Assembly: GCF_024586455.1 (NCBI RefSeq)
Contig: NC_065921.1
Span: forward strand, 28,827,135 to 28,891,134
DNA from: Bactrocera neohumeralis
Lineage: Eukaryota > Arthropoda > Insecta > Diptera > Tephritidae
Length of the DNA: 64,000 nt
Reading direction: 5' to 3'
Both the position numbers and the translations under genes were made by a program. The notes below the pieces were generated by a model, which made no database searches, was not told the DNA's origin, and was given only the letters and a program-made list of their open reading frames with translations. Positions 22,201-30,649 of this stretch are shown here, piece by piece. The stretch's first letter is position 1. The number at the start of each line of letters is the position of its first letter.

Positions 22201-22430
22201 CGACAAGTTGATATTGGATAAACGTGGCAAGGCCATGCGCGCCTACAAAGCGGAGAAAAGCAACAGCAAAGGTAACCAGCGGACCGCCACCGCACACACG
22301 CTAACTAAAATACAGTTATTACACACAATATTTCTCTTGAATCTCCCTAGACACAAGCATGATGACACGCTCAAAGAGTCGCGGCGAATCCTTGGCCAGC
22401 GTCGGTGGCGCCGCGTCGTCACGCAAATGA
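1..22430 (+). CDS. Khc-73: Kinesin-3 family motor protein Khc-73 (KIF13A/B orthologue), C-terminal part, 10 exons
   Basis: Spliced CDS join(1-1264, 1326-1471, 5846-5945, 6030-6125, 17012-17071, 17226-17566, 17643-17715, 19906-20775, 21981-22271, 22351-22430). Exon lengths sum to 3321 nt and every junction is in phase, giving the last 1106 residues and a TGA stop. Seen: a KIF13-type C2-like/DUF3694 region (residues 1 to about 250), a long Ser/Asn/Gln/Thr-rich tail, and a CAP-Gly domain (about 995-1062) with the GKNDG signature at 1033-1037. A kinesin-3 with a C-terminal CAP-Gly is diagnostic of KIF13B/Khc-73. The family moves cargo toward microtubule plus ends; fly Khc-73 is known to bind Discs large and act in spindle orientation and synaptic/endosomal traffic. 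The motor and FHA domains lie upstream of the window. Introns of 76-84 nt alternate with introns up to 10.9 kb loaded with transposons. Confidence 0.9.
1326..1471 (+). CDS. Khc-73: Khc-73 exon b
   Basis: Acceptor ATGCTTAG|AA and donor CACAG|GTACTG; 146 nt, phase 1 in and phase 0 out. Encodes residues 422-470 (EKYTRGVSAVESILTLDRL through VPNFSQ). The 61-nt intron before it is very short. Reading through the donor would give a frame that stays open to 1612 but loses kinesin-like character. Confidence 0.88.
4584..5140 (-). repeat. Modular '154-bp' dispersed repeat, reversed, internally shortened
   Basis: Starts with the palindrome TACCCTCAACAGGGTA and ends with TTTGGTGCTACCGAAG, the reverse of the two ends of the better copy at 37999-38819. 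It contains CTGTCTGTATATATGCG and repeated modules with ATAGCATATAGCTG and CTTCACGAAATTTGGCAC. It is non-coding and of unknown class. Confidence 0.7.
5241..5283 (+). mobile_element. 3' tail of RTE-like LINE, severely 5'-truncated
   Basis: Carries CGGCTATAACGCGTAAGCC and AATAAAGAAGAAGAT. This matches the end of the longer copy at 57690-57735 (AACCGCGTAAGCG ... GCCAATAAAGAAGAAG) with a short internal deletion. Only about 40 bp of the element remains, a common result of target-primed insertion. Confidence 0.65.
5846..5945 (+). CDS. Khc-73: Khc-73 exon c
   Basis: Acceptor TTGTGCAG|CTT and donor TTTCCAG|GTACTT; 100 nt, phase 0 in and phase 1 out. Encodes residues 471-503 (LMRFDASMESLLNVGRSESF...). 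It is an island of coding-like composition in AT-rich DNA, and its phase fits exons b and d exactly. Confidence 0.85.
6030..6125 (+). CDS. Khc-73: Khc-73 exon d
   Basis: Acceptor TCATTCAG|CA after a poly-T tract and donor GCATTG|GTAAGA; 96 nt, phase 1 in and phase 1 out. Encodes residues 504-535 (AHPAIRDFGTRNRHSFGGK... to KPFGI). An 84-nt intron separates it from exon c. The next intron is 10.9 kb and carries the retrotransposon cluster. Confidence 0.85.
8131..8595 (+). repeat. Short motif repeated three times (TGCCTACATTTAGG)
   Basis: CTGCCTACATCTAGGCG near 8131, TTGCCTACATTTAGGAG near 8402 and TTGCCTACATTTAGGCGG near 8575, all on the same strand. The flanks do not align obviously. Probably fragments of one dispersed repeat; the class is unknown. 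Confidence 0.45.
8620..8890 (-). repeat. Fragment of the modular '154-bp' repeat, two modules
   Basis: Two successive units contain TCCTTGCAGGGAAAAC / TCCTTGCAAGGAAAAC, CTTCACGAAATTTGGCAC / CCACGCAAAATTTGGCAG and one ATAGCATATAGCTGCC. The orientation is opposite to the copy at 37999-38819. Ends are not recognisable. Confidence 0.6.
9651..9665 (+). CDS. Khc-73: Candidate 15-nt in-frame microexon of Khc-73
   Basis: The 15 bases between AACATCAG and GTAAACAA are flanked by consensus AG and GT. They enter and leave in phase 1, exactly as the intron between exons d and e requires. Inclusion would change Gly-Ile-Ala to Gly-Ile-Gly-Ser-Ile-Leu-Ser-Ala. A branch-point-like CTAAT lies about 33 nt upstream. 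The polypyrimidine tract is weak. Without transcript data this could be chance; alternative or neuronal inclusion is an inference. Confidence 0.35.
9748..9793 (+). repeat. (GTTC)n microsatellite
   Basis: Imperfect tetranucleotide run CGTTCGTTCGTTCGTTC with interruptions, within the Khc-73 intron about 85 bp after the microexon candidate. Confidence 0.85.
10895..12587 (-). pseudogene. RTE-like LINE, reverse transcriptase and C-terminal part (degenerate)
   Basis: Read on the minus strand from about 12587. There is a segment GDLVT..QSIL, then NNKSERADGLSTKLFKYS, then RT blocks including NYRGISLL, CGFGPGKSTIDQIFTMRQIL, FKSAFDSTKRSCLY and KRGFRQGDFLSC. The YADD block follows in damaged frames near 11790. 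The C-terminal end has RGRSPLSWKDQFEKDL and the 3' tail AACCG..GTAAGCG..GCCAATAAAG. The domain order matches APE-RT non-LTR elements of the RTE type (clade is an inference). Stops and shifts make it inactive. It lies antisense inside a Khc-73 intron and is interrupted by a SINE-like insertion at 11133-11243. Confidence 0.85.
11133..11243 (-). mobile_element. Nested SINE-like element with (AAC)n tail, 14-bp target duplication
   Basis: A 111-bp unit ends on the minus strand in GCCGCTACAACAACAACAAC. It contains GTAACCGGAACGGATCCG and GGCCAAGGACTGTCAACC. It is bounded by GTGTTTTCGTTCAT (11119-11132) and GTGTTTTCATCCAT (11244-11257), 12 of 14 identical, interpreted as a target-site duplication. 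The uninterrupted host sequence is visible in the RTE paralogue near 57500. A second copy lies at 19629-19729. Confidence 0.75.
12588..14214. other. Unique intron segment between two halves of the RTE-like LINE
   Basis: About 1.63 kb without recognised transposon or gene features, of ordinary intron composition. It separates the RT half of the LINE (10895-12587) from its endonuclease half (14215-15060). It is flanked by a direct repeat of about 36 bp with 32 matches (12551-12586 and 14214-14249), which lies within LINE coding sequence. No terminal inverted repeats are seen. Confidence 0.6.
14215..15060 (-). pseudogene. RTE-like LINE, endonuclease half (degenerate)
   Basis: The minus strand encodes an APE-type endonuclease in pieces: QEMRWTG, SATIRIKAKFFNLSLICI, HDFKIVFGDFNARVGKE, NHIDHVVIDGRHVSSVLDVR and IDSGHYLGAAKIRTR. 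GDFNARVG carries the catalytic Asp/Asn. HVV.DGRH and the damaged S(D/G)HY motif are typical of RTE-type LINEs often mis-annotated as craniofacial-development-like proteins. The GDxxxS-D-HH-type terminal motif is eroded (SGHY instead of SDHY). Downstream it reaches LVTDVQGILKLW and then stops at the unique segment. Confidence 0.85.
15061..15959. other. Repeat-derived intron DNA, class not recognised
   Basis: GC content is higher than in the surrounding intron, as in transposon remnants. One open stretch at 15107-15343 on the plus strand has no recognisable domain. I could not assign a family. Confidence 0.4.
15960..16240 (+). pseudogene. Jockey-type LINE, extreme C-terminus and 3' UTR
   Basis: The reading SLAPGSILEFINMLGLGGSL followed by TGA (16191-16193) matches the usual end of a Jockey-like RT/RNase H polyprotein (known of the family). 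It is followed by GAGAGGGCACAATAGATCTA and AGGGTCGCGG. The same tail recurs at 56640-56750. Upstream, the Cys/His region is damaged by stops. Confidence 0.65.
16241..17011. other. Khc-73 intron, nothing recognised
   Basis: AT-rich sequence with a GTT/TTG-rich tract near 16740-16800 and short ATATGTATA-type microsatellites at 16910-16970. No gene or transposon signature is seen. Confidence 0.6.
17012..17071 (+). CDS. Khc-73: Khc-73 exon e
   Basis: Acceptor GAATGCAG|CG and donor CCAAGC|GTAGGT; 60 nt, phase 1 in and phase 1 out. Encodes residues 536-555, an Asn/Leu-rich stretch (ARPTFLNLNLNFNQRNPPTK). The phase matches both neighbours. Confidence 0.8.
17226..17566 (+). CDS. Khc-73: Khc-73 exon f: acidic and Ser-rich tail
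   Basis: Acceptor CCCACAG|CT and donor TCGCAG|GTTAGT; 341 nt. Encodes residues 556-669, starting PSPATSKLLGMRMTTLHEEP. An acidic segment (EEPEDSYSDSEYTNNEYEQE) is followed by Ser/Thr-rich sequence ending SSTSSGYGSQ. This is likely a disordered, phosphorylatable tail between the stalk and the CAP-Gly domain. Confidence 0.9.
17643..17715 (+). CDS. Khc-73: Khc-73 exon g
   Basis: Acceptor TATTTTAG|GCG and donor CACCAG|GTGAGT; 73 nt, phase 0 in and phase 1 out. Encodes residues 670-693 (AVSCSNLTNDDIASMRSMSI...). The preceding intron is 76 nt. Confidence 0.88.
17768..17995 (-). repeat. Fragment of the modular '154-bp' repeat (reversed end)
   Basis: Starts TATACCCTAAATAGGCTATA and ATTAACTTTGTCACGAAGTT, the reverse of the right end of the 37999-38819 copy. 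It then shows TTCGTCTGTCTGTAGG and CCCCAAGAAGCTGCTC. It lies next to the Tc1/mariner-like element that begins at 18006. Confidence 0.65.
18006..18620 (-). pseudogene. Tc1/mariner-like (IS630-type) transposase remnant, copy A
   Basis: Begins with the terminal sequence AGGGTGATCCATTTTGAGG, shared with copy B at 62680. On the minus strand an uninterrupted block at about 18255-18386 reads DGATSHTLHQSMDLLREHF, GEQIISNFGPIDYPPRTCD and IT, the catalytic second-Asp region and following block of this transposase family. The C-terminal part (SKVYADNHASLQALDQN and NVAAVK-like remains) is shifted. The N-terminal part is missing or unrecognisable, and the opposite inverted repeat was not found. Confidence 0.75.
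18621..19628. other. Khc-73 intron with decayed repeat pieces
   Basis: Around 19205-19225 the palindromic GGGCTGGGCCACGCCCACTT is typical of a widespread fly intergenic repeat. It is followed by CCAAGTTTCATCAAGATATC near 19415. The remainder is not recognised. No coding signal is seen. Confidence 0.5.
19629..19729 (+). mobile_element. SINE-like element with (CAA)n tail, second copy
   Basis: About 101 bp: CCCACGACAGTCAGGTCTAC, ATAACCGGAACGGATCCGG, ACTGTCAACTCGGCAG and GCCGCTACAACAACAACAAC. It aligns along its length with the reverse complement of 11133-11243. It is in sense orientation in the Khc-73 intron just upstream of exon h. Confidence 0.7.
19906..20775 (+). CDS. Khc-73: Khc-73 exon h: long Gln/Asn/Thr-rich low-complexity insert
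   Basis: Acceptor CCTGCAG|AC and donor GATGCAG|GTATGA; 870 nt, phase 1 in and phase 1 out. Encodes residues 694-983. The first ~30 residues (DYHSNSPPNRQTRFNPFLKD) and the last ~85 (RGQLPAGKVVRRKKTPPQGG onward) look conserved. The ~175 residues between them are mostly Gln, Asn, Thr and Ala with homopolymer Gln runs, encoded by CAA/CAG/ACA repeats. The basic patch VVRRKK precedes a Ser-rich stretch just before the CAP-Gly exon. The insert length is likely polymorphic. Confidence 0.88.
20990..21600 (-). pseudogene. Jockey/R1-like LINE reverse transcriptase fragment
   Basis: Minus-strand readings: WKLVKLAFIPKTGKSSHIGA, then K.FRRINRTSFLLKTLERLMG in RT block order, then RKSRYSQLWLCVVNFKELEK, RGCPVTTYADDVVLPAF. 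YADD is the RT catalytic motif. The family is distinct from the RTE-like element. Frameshifts lie between blocks, so it is inactive. Confidence 0.8.
21660..21910 (-). repeat. Fragment of the modular '154-bp' repeat
   Basis: Contains GGGACCCTAAAGTATACATA, GTTGATTTAGCCATGTCCC, TTCTGTCTGTATATACACG and CATTTGGCTCCCATACAAAC, in the same order as the reversed copy at 4584-5140. It ends about 70 bp before the CAP-Gly exon. Confidence 0.65.
21981..22271 (+). CDS. Khc-73: Khc-73 exon i: CAP-Gly domain
   Basis: Acceptor CCTCGCAG|AA and donor AGCAAAG|GTAACC; 291 nt. Encodes residues 984-1080. The CAP-Gly fold is evident: VGESVLIRPYNTSGVISYIG, then GTWIGVELDTPTGKNDG and a YFQCKPKHGIFVR strand. GKNDG is the groove motif that binds C-terminal EEY/F or EB-type partners in this family. 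The exon is GC-rich and sits directly after a decayed repeat fragment ending near 21905. Confidence 0.95.
22351..22430 (+). CDS. Khc-73: Khc-73 terminal coding exon
   Basis: Acceptor TCCCTAG|AC; encodes residues 1081-1106 (DTSMMTRSKSRGESLASVGG...SSRK) and a TGA at 22428-22430. The RSKSRGES stretch resembles a basophilic-kinase or 14-3-3-type site, which would fit the known 14-3-3 binding of Khc-73/KIF13B (inference). The frame stays open for 109 further codons after the TGA. Confidence 0.88.
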
Positions 22431-23660
22431 TTATATCCAAAATGTTCGCATCAAATGCACCGCTGGGCTAATTGCAAGCAATCCACATTGGTGACAGCAG
22501 CCACTGCTGCCAAAGCAACAACAACAACTGCAAACGCAACAACAACAGCTGGTGCCGCAGCAGCAGCAGCAAAGACACCAACAAATGCAGCACATGGCGG
22601 CAGAGGAGCTGCTGCACCAACGCGCACATGCACCAAATTGCGTGCAACCAGCACAGCAGCCGCAGCAAATGTCGCGACGGTGACGGCCACGGCCACGGCA
22701 CACGTCACCGCCGTCGATGCGAACACGAGACGTTTCAAGCGACGCTCAACAGCATTTTAAGTGGCAACGCAGCAGCAGCAGCAGCAGCAACCAACCGAGG
22801 CGTATGTTTGTATGTCAGCTGCGTTGCTAAAATGCCGCGCGTAGCGTGCGCCACAAACACTCGAACGGAGTAAACATTTTGAGGTTAAAAAACTAGAGAG
22901 AGAAGCATAGAAATCACAAACAGTCAAGTCATGCAGCACGCATATACAGTTATGTGCGAAAAGATAAAACAACAAAAACACGTATGCTTCATAGAACGAA
23001 CAAACGAATTGCAATTGCATACATATTACATAATTACGTATTATATTATATAATATGACATACATACATACATATACATACATACTTACATATAAATTAA
23101 AAATAATCACATTGTACAGCCACGTTGTGACCCCTTGATTGTAATTTATTGTAGTTAACACACGTTCCACACACATTCCCAAACTCCGCCCAACCCCATT
23201 CCATCCAAAAAAACAAAAACAACTACAAACAAAATTCGCCCATTTCGTTAGAACGTGTTTGCCGTCGTAGTAGTGCTGTCCTGGGCAGTCAAAAAAAAAA
23301 AAACAACAAAAACAAATAATTATGAAAAGTACCGTAATTTAATAACATTTGTGCGTTTTGTAGTTTGAACAAGTAAAATTGATTTTGCGCTTTCTAGTAC
23401 GCGCATTTCTTTCCTATTTGTTTTTCTTACTTTTTAATTTTTATAGTGTGTGTGTGCGTTTGTGCATAAGTAAATGATAAAATGATAAAAAAGTATGCGA
23501 AGTTATGAGGCGCGGAGGGAAAATATAATATTTTTGTTTTTTTTTTTTTAATATTGACCGATGTATTGCTTATTGAGTTGTCCTCAGCGAGAATTATGTT
23601 TTTTTATATTTAATGTCTTTACGACAATCCTTTGACCGGCCGAACAATAAATAATAAAAC
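22431..23660 (+). other. Khc-73: Probable Khc-73 3' UTR with CAA/CAG-rich start
   Basis: The first ~350 bases are rich in CAA, CAG and GCA triplets, and the frame continuing from the Khc-73 stop is open to 22760. Beyond that the sequence becomes typical AT-rich 3' UTR with ATACATACATA runs (23050-23090). Transcript boundaries are inferred only. Confidence 0.5.
23646..23658 (+). terminator. Possible polyadenylation signals for Khc-73
   Basis: Two AATAAA hexamers (23646-23651 and 23653-23658) about 1.2 kb after the stop codon. In such AT-rich DNA AATAAA is frequent, so this is only the first plausible site. Confidence 0.3.
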
Positions 23661-23750
23661 AAGAAAATATAATACTCTTCACAAACATAAAGGATTCCGT
23701 ACAACGAATATCTTGGCAAGCTTAATATACCTTATGCAGGATGTAAAATT

Positions 23751-24004
23751 CCGGAACGGCCAGGATTTATATTCAGCCAAGTGCTATAAATCCGACAGCT
23801 CTATGACAGACCTACAAATTAGTTAATTTAAATAGTAATTGTTCTAGTTTTTATGAGGAAATCGTTTGTCGTGGGAACCGGAGCTTTTCTTATTGCTTTC
23901 TCACAGCATTCTGTGCTATGTAACTCGAATTCTTATCCCTGCACTGCACTTCTGTAGAGAGAAAACCGGGCGGCAGAATTCTGTCGCTACAGCAACAACA
24001 ACAG
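23751..24004 (+). repeat. Decayed pieces of the SINE-like element
   Basis: CCGGAACGGCCAGGATTTAT with ATTCAGCCAAG at 23751-23781, and CGGCAGAATTCTGTCGCTAC with AGCAACAACAACAG at 23971-24004. These are the middle and the end of the element at 19629-19729, in the same orientation but separated by about 190 bp of other sequence. Confidence 0.45.
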
Positions 24005-26600
24005 AGAAAACCTGGGACTGGGGTGGATTGAAGTAATAGTAGTAGATTGTTGGAGCAAAATCTTTAAAAAATTGTTGCCGAGCACTGGGCACCCGGATCT
24101 CAGCCCGTCTCTCCTTCACTGCCCAGCAGTTTTTCTCAAAAGCTGTCAAAAAGCTAGAATACAACTGTAATTTGAATAAATTAAGCAATACAAAATATTT
24201 TTTAAATTCTTTATTATCTTTTTTCATATTTCTACGTAAATTGGTTATGTTCTTTTTTCATTTATTTTTTTTTATATTTTACATTTTTTAAATTATTTTT
24301 AGTTGTATATACATATATATTTCGTGTTATTATGTAATATTATTTTTATTATTTATTTTAATAATTTTTAAATTATTTATTTTTATTTTTTTCTTACTAT
24401 ATCTTTCATTATTATGTTGCTTATATTACCTTTACTTTATTGTTATTTTTTAATTTTAATCATTCAGTAATATTAATTTGGGTTATTATTTTATCCGAAT
24501 TTTTTTTGTATTTGCTGCTATTTTTTAACTTTTTTTTCCTTTTTTAATTTTTATTTATTTTTTTTTTTAATTTTTTTATTTATTTTTTTAATTAAATTTT
24601 TTTAGTTATACAATATTTTTTAATTTATTATTTTTAATTTGGATATGTTTTTATTTTTTCCCCTTTATTATTTTCTTCAATTATTTTCTACATATATTTT
24701 TAATTAATTTATTGTATTTATTTTTATTTATTTTTTTATTTATTCTATTTTTATTTTTAATTTATATTTATTTATATATATTTTAATTTATATTTGTTTT
24801 TTTTTAATTAATTAATATTTTTTTAATTTTTTTTTTTAATTGTTCATTTTAATTTTTTTTATTTTCATTTACAATATTTTTCCCTCTCGCCTTAAAAACA
24901 TCGCTCTTCTCGCTGCGCTTGATATACTGATATAATATATATTTACATACATATACATACATATACTTGTGCGTATATGTATGTGTACGTAAAACTGCTC
25001 AAATTTTGAAAATCATTGTACTGAAAAGAATATACAACAAAAATACGTCCAATACGAAACACATATCCGGCGAACAATATTTGCAAAAGCAATACAAATT
25101 TCAATTCTAATTCCATTTAATGTAAATTTTGTGTCCACCAACCGCCTACGCCCCGCAAAAAGTGTTTAAGTGTAAAATTATAATAACTGTAACTATCAAA
25201 AGTGTGTGTGCAAGTAGTGCAAAACAGTTATTACATAACTTGGCTTAGTGCGTAACGTTGCTATGTATGTATTGAAACGATATTTATACATATTTACATG
25301 TATAACAGTTTATTTAAACCGGCAGTGTAGTTGTAGTTGTTGCTGTGCGCTGTATTTAGTGTTGCTTTCAGGTTACTATAATATTCCTATAAACTGTATA
25401 AAAGAAGAATAATTAAAATAATTTAAAAATTTAAATTCTTTTACATTAAGTTTATTTTATATACATATATATGTACATGCATATATACTTCATTATATAA
25501 TTGTATTGTAAATGTTTCTTAGTTTAGTTGCCGCATATTTAAGTAAATTAATAATAATTAAGTGTGTGATTTATTTAATGCAATATTATGCTATGCTCTG
25601 CTGTCACATGTCTTGTGTATATTTACACAATTGTTGTTGCTGTCGATGGCAACGCTGCCAACACATGACCAAGCAACAGCTAACTAATTGTTTTTGCTGC
25701 AGTCGTACCCTCAAGTATTTGTAGACATTTGTCCCAAAAGAGAATGTGTGAGAGAGAGAGAGAGCAGTTCTCTTTGCAGCAATTGAAATTAAAACAGAAA
25801 TAAAAATATTTCAAAATATATAATTTTTTATTAAAAATATTTTGATGTAGCCTATTTATATATACAAATTCTTATTGTTTTCTTTTTATTGTAAATTTCT
25901 TGTTGCAATTTTGCGCCTTCTTGCACTTATTTCCCGTATTTGTAATGCCACAAAGTTAGCCAAGCGCCGTGCAAGCGCTTTAAATTACAACAAGTTCCAC
26001 TAGCATTATGTTTTAAACAGATCGAAAGTGCTTATGCTTAATTAAAGTAAATAAATTTTTCCATTAATTTTAAATAAATTAAAATTTAACTTAATTTAAT
26101 TGTACATTTACCAACTATTTTACGATTTTTACGTTTAGCGCTTGTTCTACTTTACAGTAATTCTTATTTTACTAGCTTAAATTAATTGTAATTATTAAAT
26201 TTAATACCGTTATACGCTGTACATTGAACTCTGTGTAATATTTTATGTAGTTTTGTTAAAAATAAATCAATTTTTAGCATATATATATTTAATTTGCCTA
26301 AGTTGTGTAGCCTAAATATGTTAGCAGAAAGAATTATGAACAACAACAATCAAAATGTTTAAGCATATAGCGTAAAACCGACGATAATCAAACTTAAAGC
26401 AAACTAATTTAATGTGATGTATTTCTTAATTTGCCCTTTTTTGCAAAATAAACAAACAGTAATTGAAAAAAAATTCCATTTGTTGTTTTTTATTTCATAA
26501 ATCAATTGTATTATTTTCAATATTGAACTGATATTTTTTTTAGTTTTATTAATTTTAATGTAATAATAATTAGTGAAAATGCATACAATTTGCATATAAT
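24005..26600. other. Intergenic AT-rich DNA
   Basis: 24230-24880 is strongly T-rich on the plus strand. A patch at 25600-25700 is richer in GC (GTTGTTGCTGTCGATGGC) without a coding frame that convinces. A (GA)n run lies at 25750-25765. No gene is recognised. Confidence 0.6.
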
Positions 26601-28260
26601 TTTTATAAACTTTTACATAACCTGAAAACAAAAACTAAAAATTATTGGACAAAGAAAAAAAAATAATATTTTTACCAAAAATTAATATTTTACTAAAAAT
26701 CTTAATTTTTTATTTATATCTTTTACCAAATGATTTTTTACATAACCTCAAAGCAGAAACTAAAAATCATTTGACAATGAAAAACATTTAAGATTTTTAC
26801 CAAAAAAAAATTAATATTTTTCCATAAAAATATTTTTCTAAAAATCTTAATTTTTTTATTAAAAAAAAAATTGTATTTATTTAATTTTATTTATTTTATT
26901 TTTTATTTAAAAATTTTGTACATAACCTCAAAACAAAAACTAAAAAATAATATTATTTACCGAAAATTTCAAAATGTTTTTTAGCCTATTTACATATACA
27001 AAAATGTTTTTTAAAATGTTTAAAAGTAATTTCAAATTTTTCATAACCTCAAATTATTCGTGAGTGGAAAAATATTTTAAATATATTTTATAAATGGATA
27101 TTTATTTCGTTTATAAACTCTAAGATCTCTTTATAAAAATTCCTTTTATTTTATTTTTTGGTAAAATTTTTTCATTACCTCTAAACCTCAAATTTAAATT
27201 ATAAAAAAATCTGAACTTTATTTTTTTCAGTGCTCAATACTTTGCATAAATTAAAACAATAATAATTAACCCGATAAAAATCAAATGATTATATACATAT
27301 GTAGTACATGATACGAAAATGTTGACATAACCTCAAAAAAAAACTATAAAACCAGAAATATATTTATTTTTCAGTGAAAATATATTTTATAAACTTAAAA
27401 TTTGTTATTTTTCCACCGGAAATTTCCGTTATATTATTATAACCTCAAAACAAAGACTAGAAATTATTTGACAATGCAAATAAATTTTAGTGTTTTTTAC
27501 CATAAACATTAATTTTCTCATTTATATTTTTTAGCAAAAATCTTGAAATTTTTTTCATTTTTAAATTAATTTAAATAACAATTTTTATAACTTCAAAAAA
27601 ATTAAATTTGTTTATTAAAAAATGAAAATTATTAATTTTTCAGCGCTGTTACTTTTATAATCTAAATGGAAAATAATTAAAAATTTTCTTAATTTTTGTA
27701 TCTAAATTTTTTTACAATTTGTATTTTTAATTTGTTTTGTTTTTTTTTTATAAAAATTGTTTAATAAAAATTATAGAAATAATAACCTAAAATTATTTGT
27801 CACTGAAAATACGTTTCATAAACTCGAAAAAGGAAAAATCTTAATCCTCCTTTTGATTTTTAGTGATATATTTGATATATTTTTCATAACCTGAAAATCC
27901 CAAAAAAAATAAAATTTTTTATATGTTACTAAAATTTTTACATAACCTCAAAACGTAACTAAAAAGTGGCAAATATACATATGTATATATTTATTTTTCA
28001 ATGAAAATATATTTTAAACTCAAAAAATATAAATGTCTGAAGTTTTGTCTATTCTTCAATGGAAATTTTTTCATAACCTCAATTTTAAAAGCTTAAAAAA
28101 ACTTGAATTTTATTTAGTTTTATTGCTAAATGCCAATTCTGAACGCAAAAACAAGTAACAAATCAAATTTTTTGTTATTGTAACCAGATAAAAATTAATT
28201 TGTCTTATATGATACGAAAATGTTTACATAACCTCAAAATAAAAACAAATTTTCTGGATT
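26600..28260 (+). repeat. Decayed repeat ladder with CATAACCTCAAAA motif
   Basis: At least ten occurrences of (A/T)TAACCTCAAA or near variants, at about 26617, 26740, 26923, 27042, 27172, 27325, 27441, 27942, 28070 and 28220. Several are followed by ACAAAAACTAAAAATTATTT and then GACAATGAAAA-like text. Spacing is irregular (roughly 100-180 bp, with one larger gap). It looks like an old tandem array worn down by mutation. Confidence 0.6.
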
Positions 28261-30640
28261 GTTTGTTTTATTTATTTATTTTTTATATTATATAGTGACA
28301 ATATATTTTTTAAGCTTAAAGAAAAAAATTTATCATATTATTTTTATTTTTTAGTGAAAAAGTTAAAAATTTAACAATTTTCATAAATTTTTTATTTATT
28401 AAAAAAAAAAATATTTTATTGATTTTTTGCTATTTTTTCAAGTTTGTTTTATTTTTTTAATTTTTATTTTTATTTTTAATCACTTTTTTACCATCAACTT
28501 TAAATATCATTTGTTTTAGCATATTTAGTTTTTTTATATATTTTACTGAACAAAATCTTCAATTTACTACTAATTTTTTTATATGTACATACTAAAGTAG
28601 TTCAACCACAATATAAAAACAAAAAAAAAACAATATTAAATAAAAAAAAATAATTATATTAAAAAAAAATTGCATTATCCTAAAATTCAATGAAAACAAT
28701 TAAATTGCACATTTTCTTAATTAAATTGTAATTTTTTTAAATTAAATTAAAAAAAATATATTCAGAATATTTTTGTCTCAAAAATAATTTTTAAATGTTA
28801 TTATTTTCTCAAAAAATAAAATATGAAAACTCCAGTATTTAAATTTTGTATCAACTTATCTATTTTCTCGCATTCCCGTCCAAAATTTTCAAAAATTTTA
28901 TAAAGAAAAAACAAAAAAATTTCAAATCATAATATTATATATTATATGTATTTTCTAAAAGAATCTTCACTTCCACACTCACACACACAAACATACATAT
29001 CTGCAATTGAAAATAATAGAGAATAATGTACAAGTTTTGCTCAACTTGTGGCCTCAAGCGCTAATTGTAAGTCCATAGTGCCAACTTTGTGGCATTAACG
29101 AAACGCAAAACACCGACTAAATGAAGAATTTATTAATTTAAATAAATTTATCCGTCCAAATTTGAGGTTGATTTTGTACTCTATGCTGAAAGTGTGTGTA
29201 CTCGGAGTAAAGTTTTGTATTACTGAGAATTTTTGAGCGTAACAAATTTTAAAGGGTGTTACTGAAGCGCAAAGCGTCTTCGATAGTTAAACAATTTTTT
29301 CTTTCAAAAATTTTTTTATAATTTAGATTTTTTTTAATTTATAAAATTTTTTGAACAGCATTTAGAAGATGTTTTGCAGTTTTTGAAAATTAATGTGCAT
29401 ATTTTTAGGCGCAATTTAAAATTATTATATTGTCTGATGCTGAATTTTTGAAGCTGAAAATGCTGCAAGCTACTGGAAAATTTATATATGTGTATATATA
29501 TAATATATTTATCTTGATATACAAATATCGGAAATGTTGCATACTTTTAGGCACATCAAAAAATTTTCTATGTATTTAAATAATTATTTTGAATTAATTT
29601 AATTTCAGCATTGCACTATAGAATTCAAAGCAATTCATAATTTTTTCAAAGCAAGTTGCTCATTGGTTGAGTAAAGCATAGCATAGTTTTAGGCTGAATT
29701 TTTTTCTTCCTATTTTTTAAGAAGCGTCATTTTGTTTAAAATATTATTTTAATTTAATATTAATTAAACTATCGTGCAATAAATAAATGGAAATAAAACT
29801 GTGCAATATGAGCTAAAATAGTTAAGAGAAAAGTAAGAAGTAAGATGAGCGTTGAAATGAAAAAAGAAAGTCCATTATATACACATATGAATATTAACAC
29901 TGAAACCTCTTTAAGAGAACTACTGAATAAACCGCTTAAAAGCTTGTCATTTGTTGGCTGTAGCCAAATTTTATGATTTGAAATGATGAAACCCTCTTAA
30001 AAATTCAGCTATTAGAGCAACACTGAAACAAATGTCCAATTTGGAATATATGTACATATGTATGTGTAACGGTAGTAGCCTAAAACAGCTTAACTCGACT
30101 TTGGCATTTATGCTTTGTATGTATTATAGGTACATATGTACACATACATTGGCATTTATGCTTTGTATGTATTATATGTACATATACATTTGTAAATGTA
30201 AATATATTTAAAGCCAAAAATGTAAGCTTAAACTAACTTCTAGTCATTGAAATATAGCTACTTGAAACAAATAGAAATTTTGATGTCCAGAAATGACTGT
30301 GGAATAACAAAAACTGCTTTGGTTAAAGAACAAAGAATAATACGAAATAAGATAAAATCAACCAAAAAGCATGAAAGAGTCGGAAAAGCTCAAAAGTGTA
30401 AGGAAGCCTTTTAAAAACTGCAGAAAAATTAGGCAAATTTTAGCTAAAGCTCCAGTAAAAATTAAAAGTTTCAGATAACCTCCAGTAAATATTAAATAAA
30501 AAGTTGTAATTGAGCTTTACCCACAAATTAATTGAAAGTTTAAAAACTATGGAAAAATTAGGCAAAGTTTGGCCAAAGCTCCAATAGAGCTTAAAAGCTT
30601 TAAATGACTTTTGCCACAAATTATTTAAAATCATTTCGAA
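28261..30640. other. Intergenic AT-rich DNA, nothing recognised
   Basis: Mostly A/T runs. A segment at 30100-30190 duplicates TTGGCATTTATGCTTTGTAT with following ATATGTACA. No gene is evident. Confidence 0.6.
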
Positions 30641-30649
30641 ATCTTGTAT

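Noticed and set aside
22472..22873. Overlapping long open frames on both strands in the CAA/CAG-rich region after Khc-73
   Set aside because: They arise from triplet-repeat composition. None has a domain, and only the frame continuous with Khc-73 is worth keeping as a readthrough candidate.
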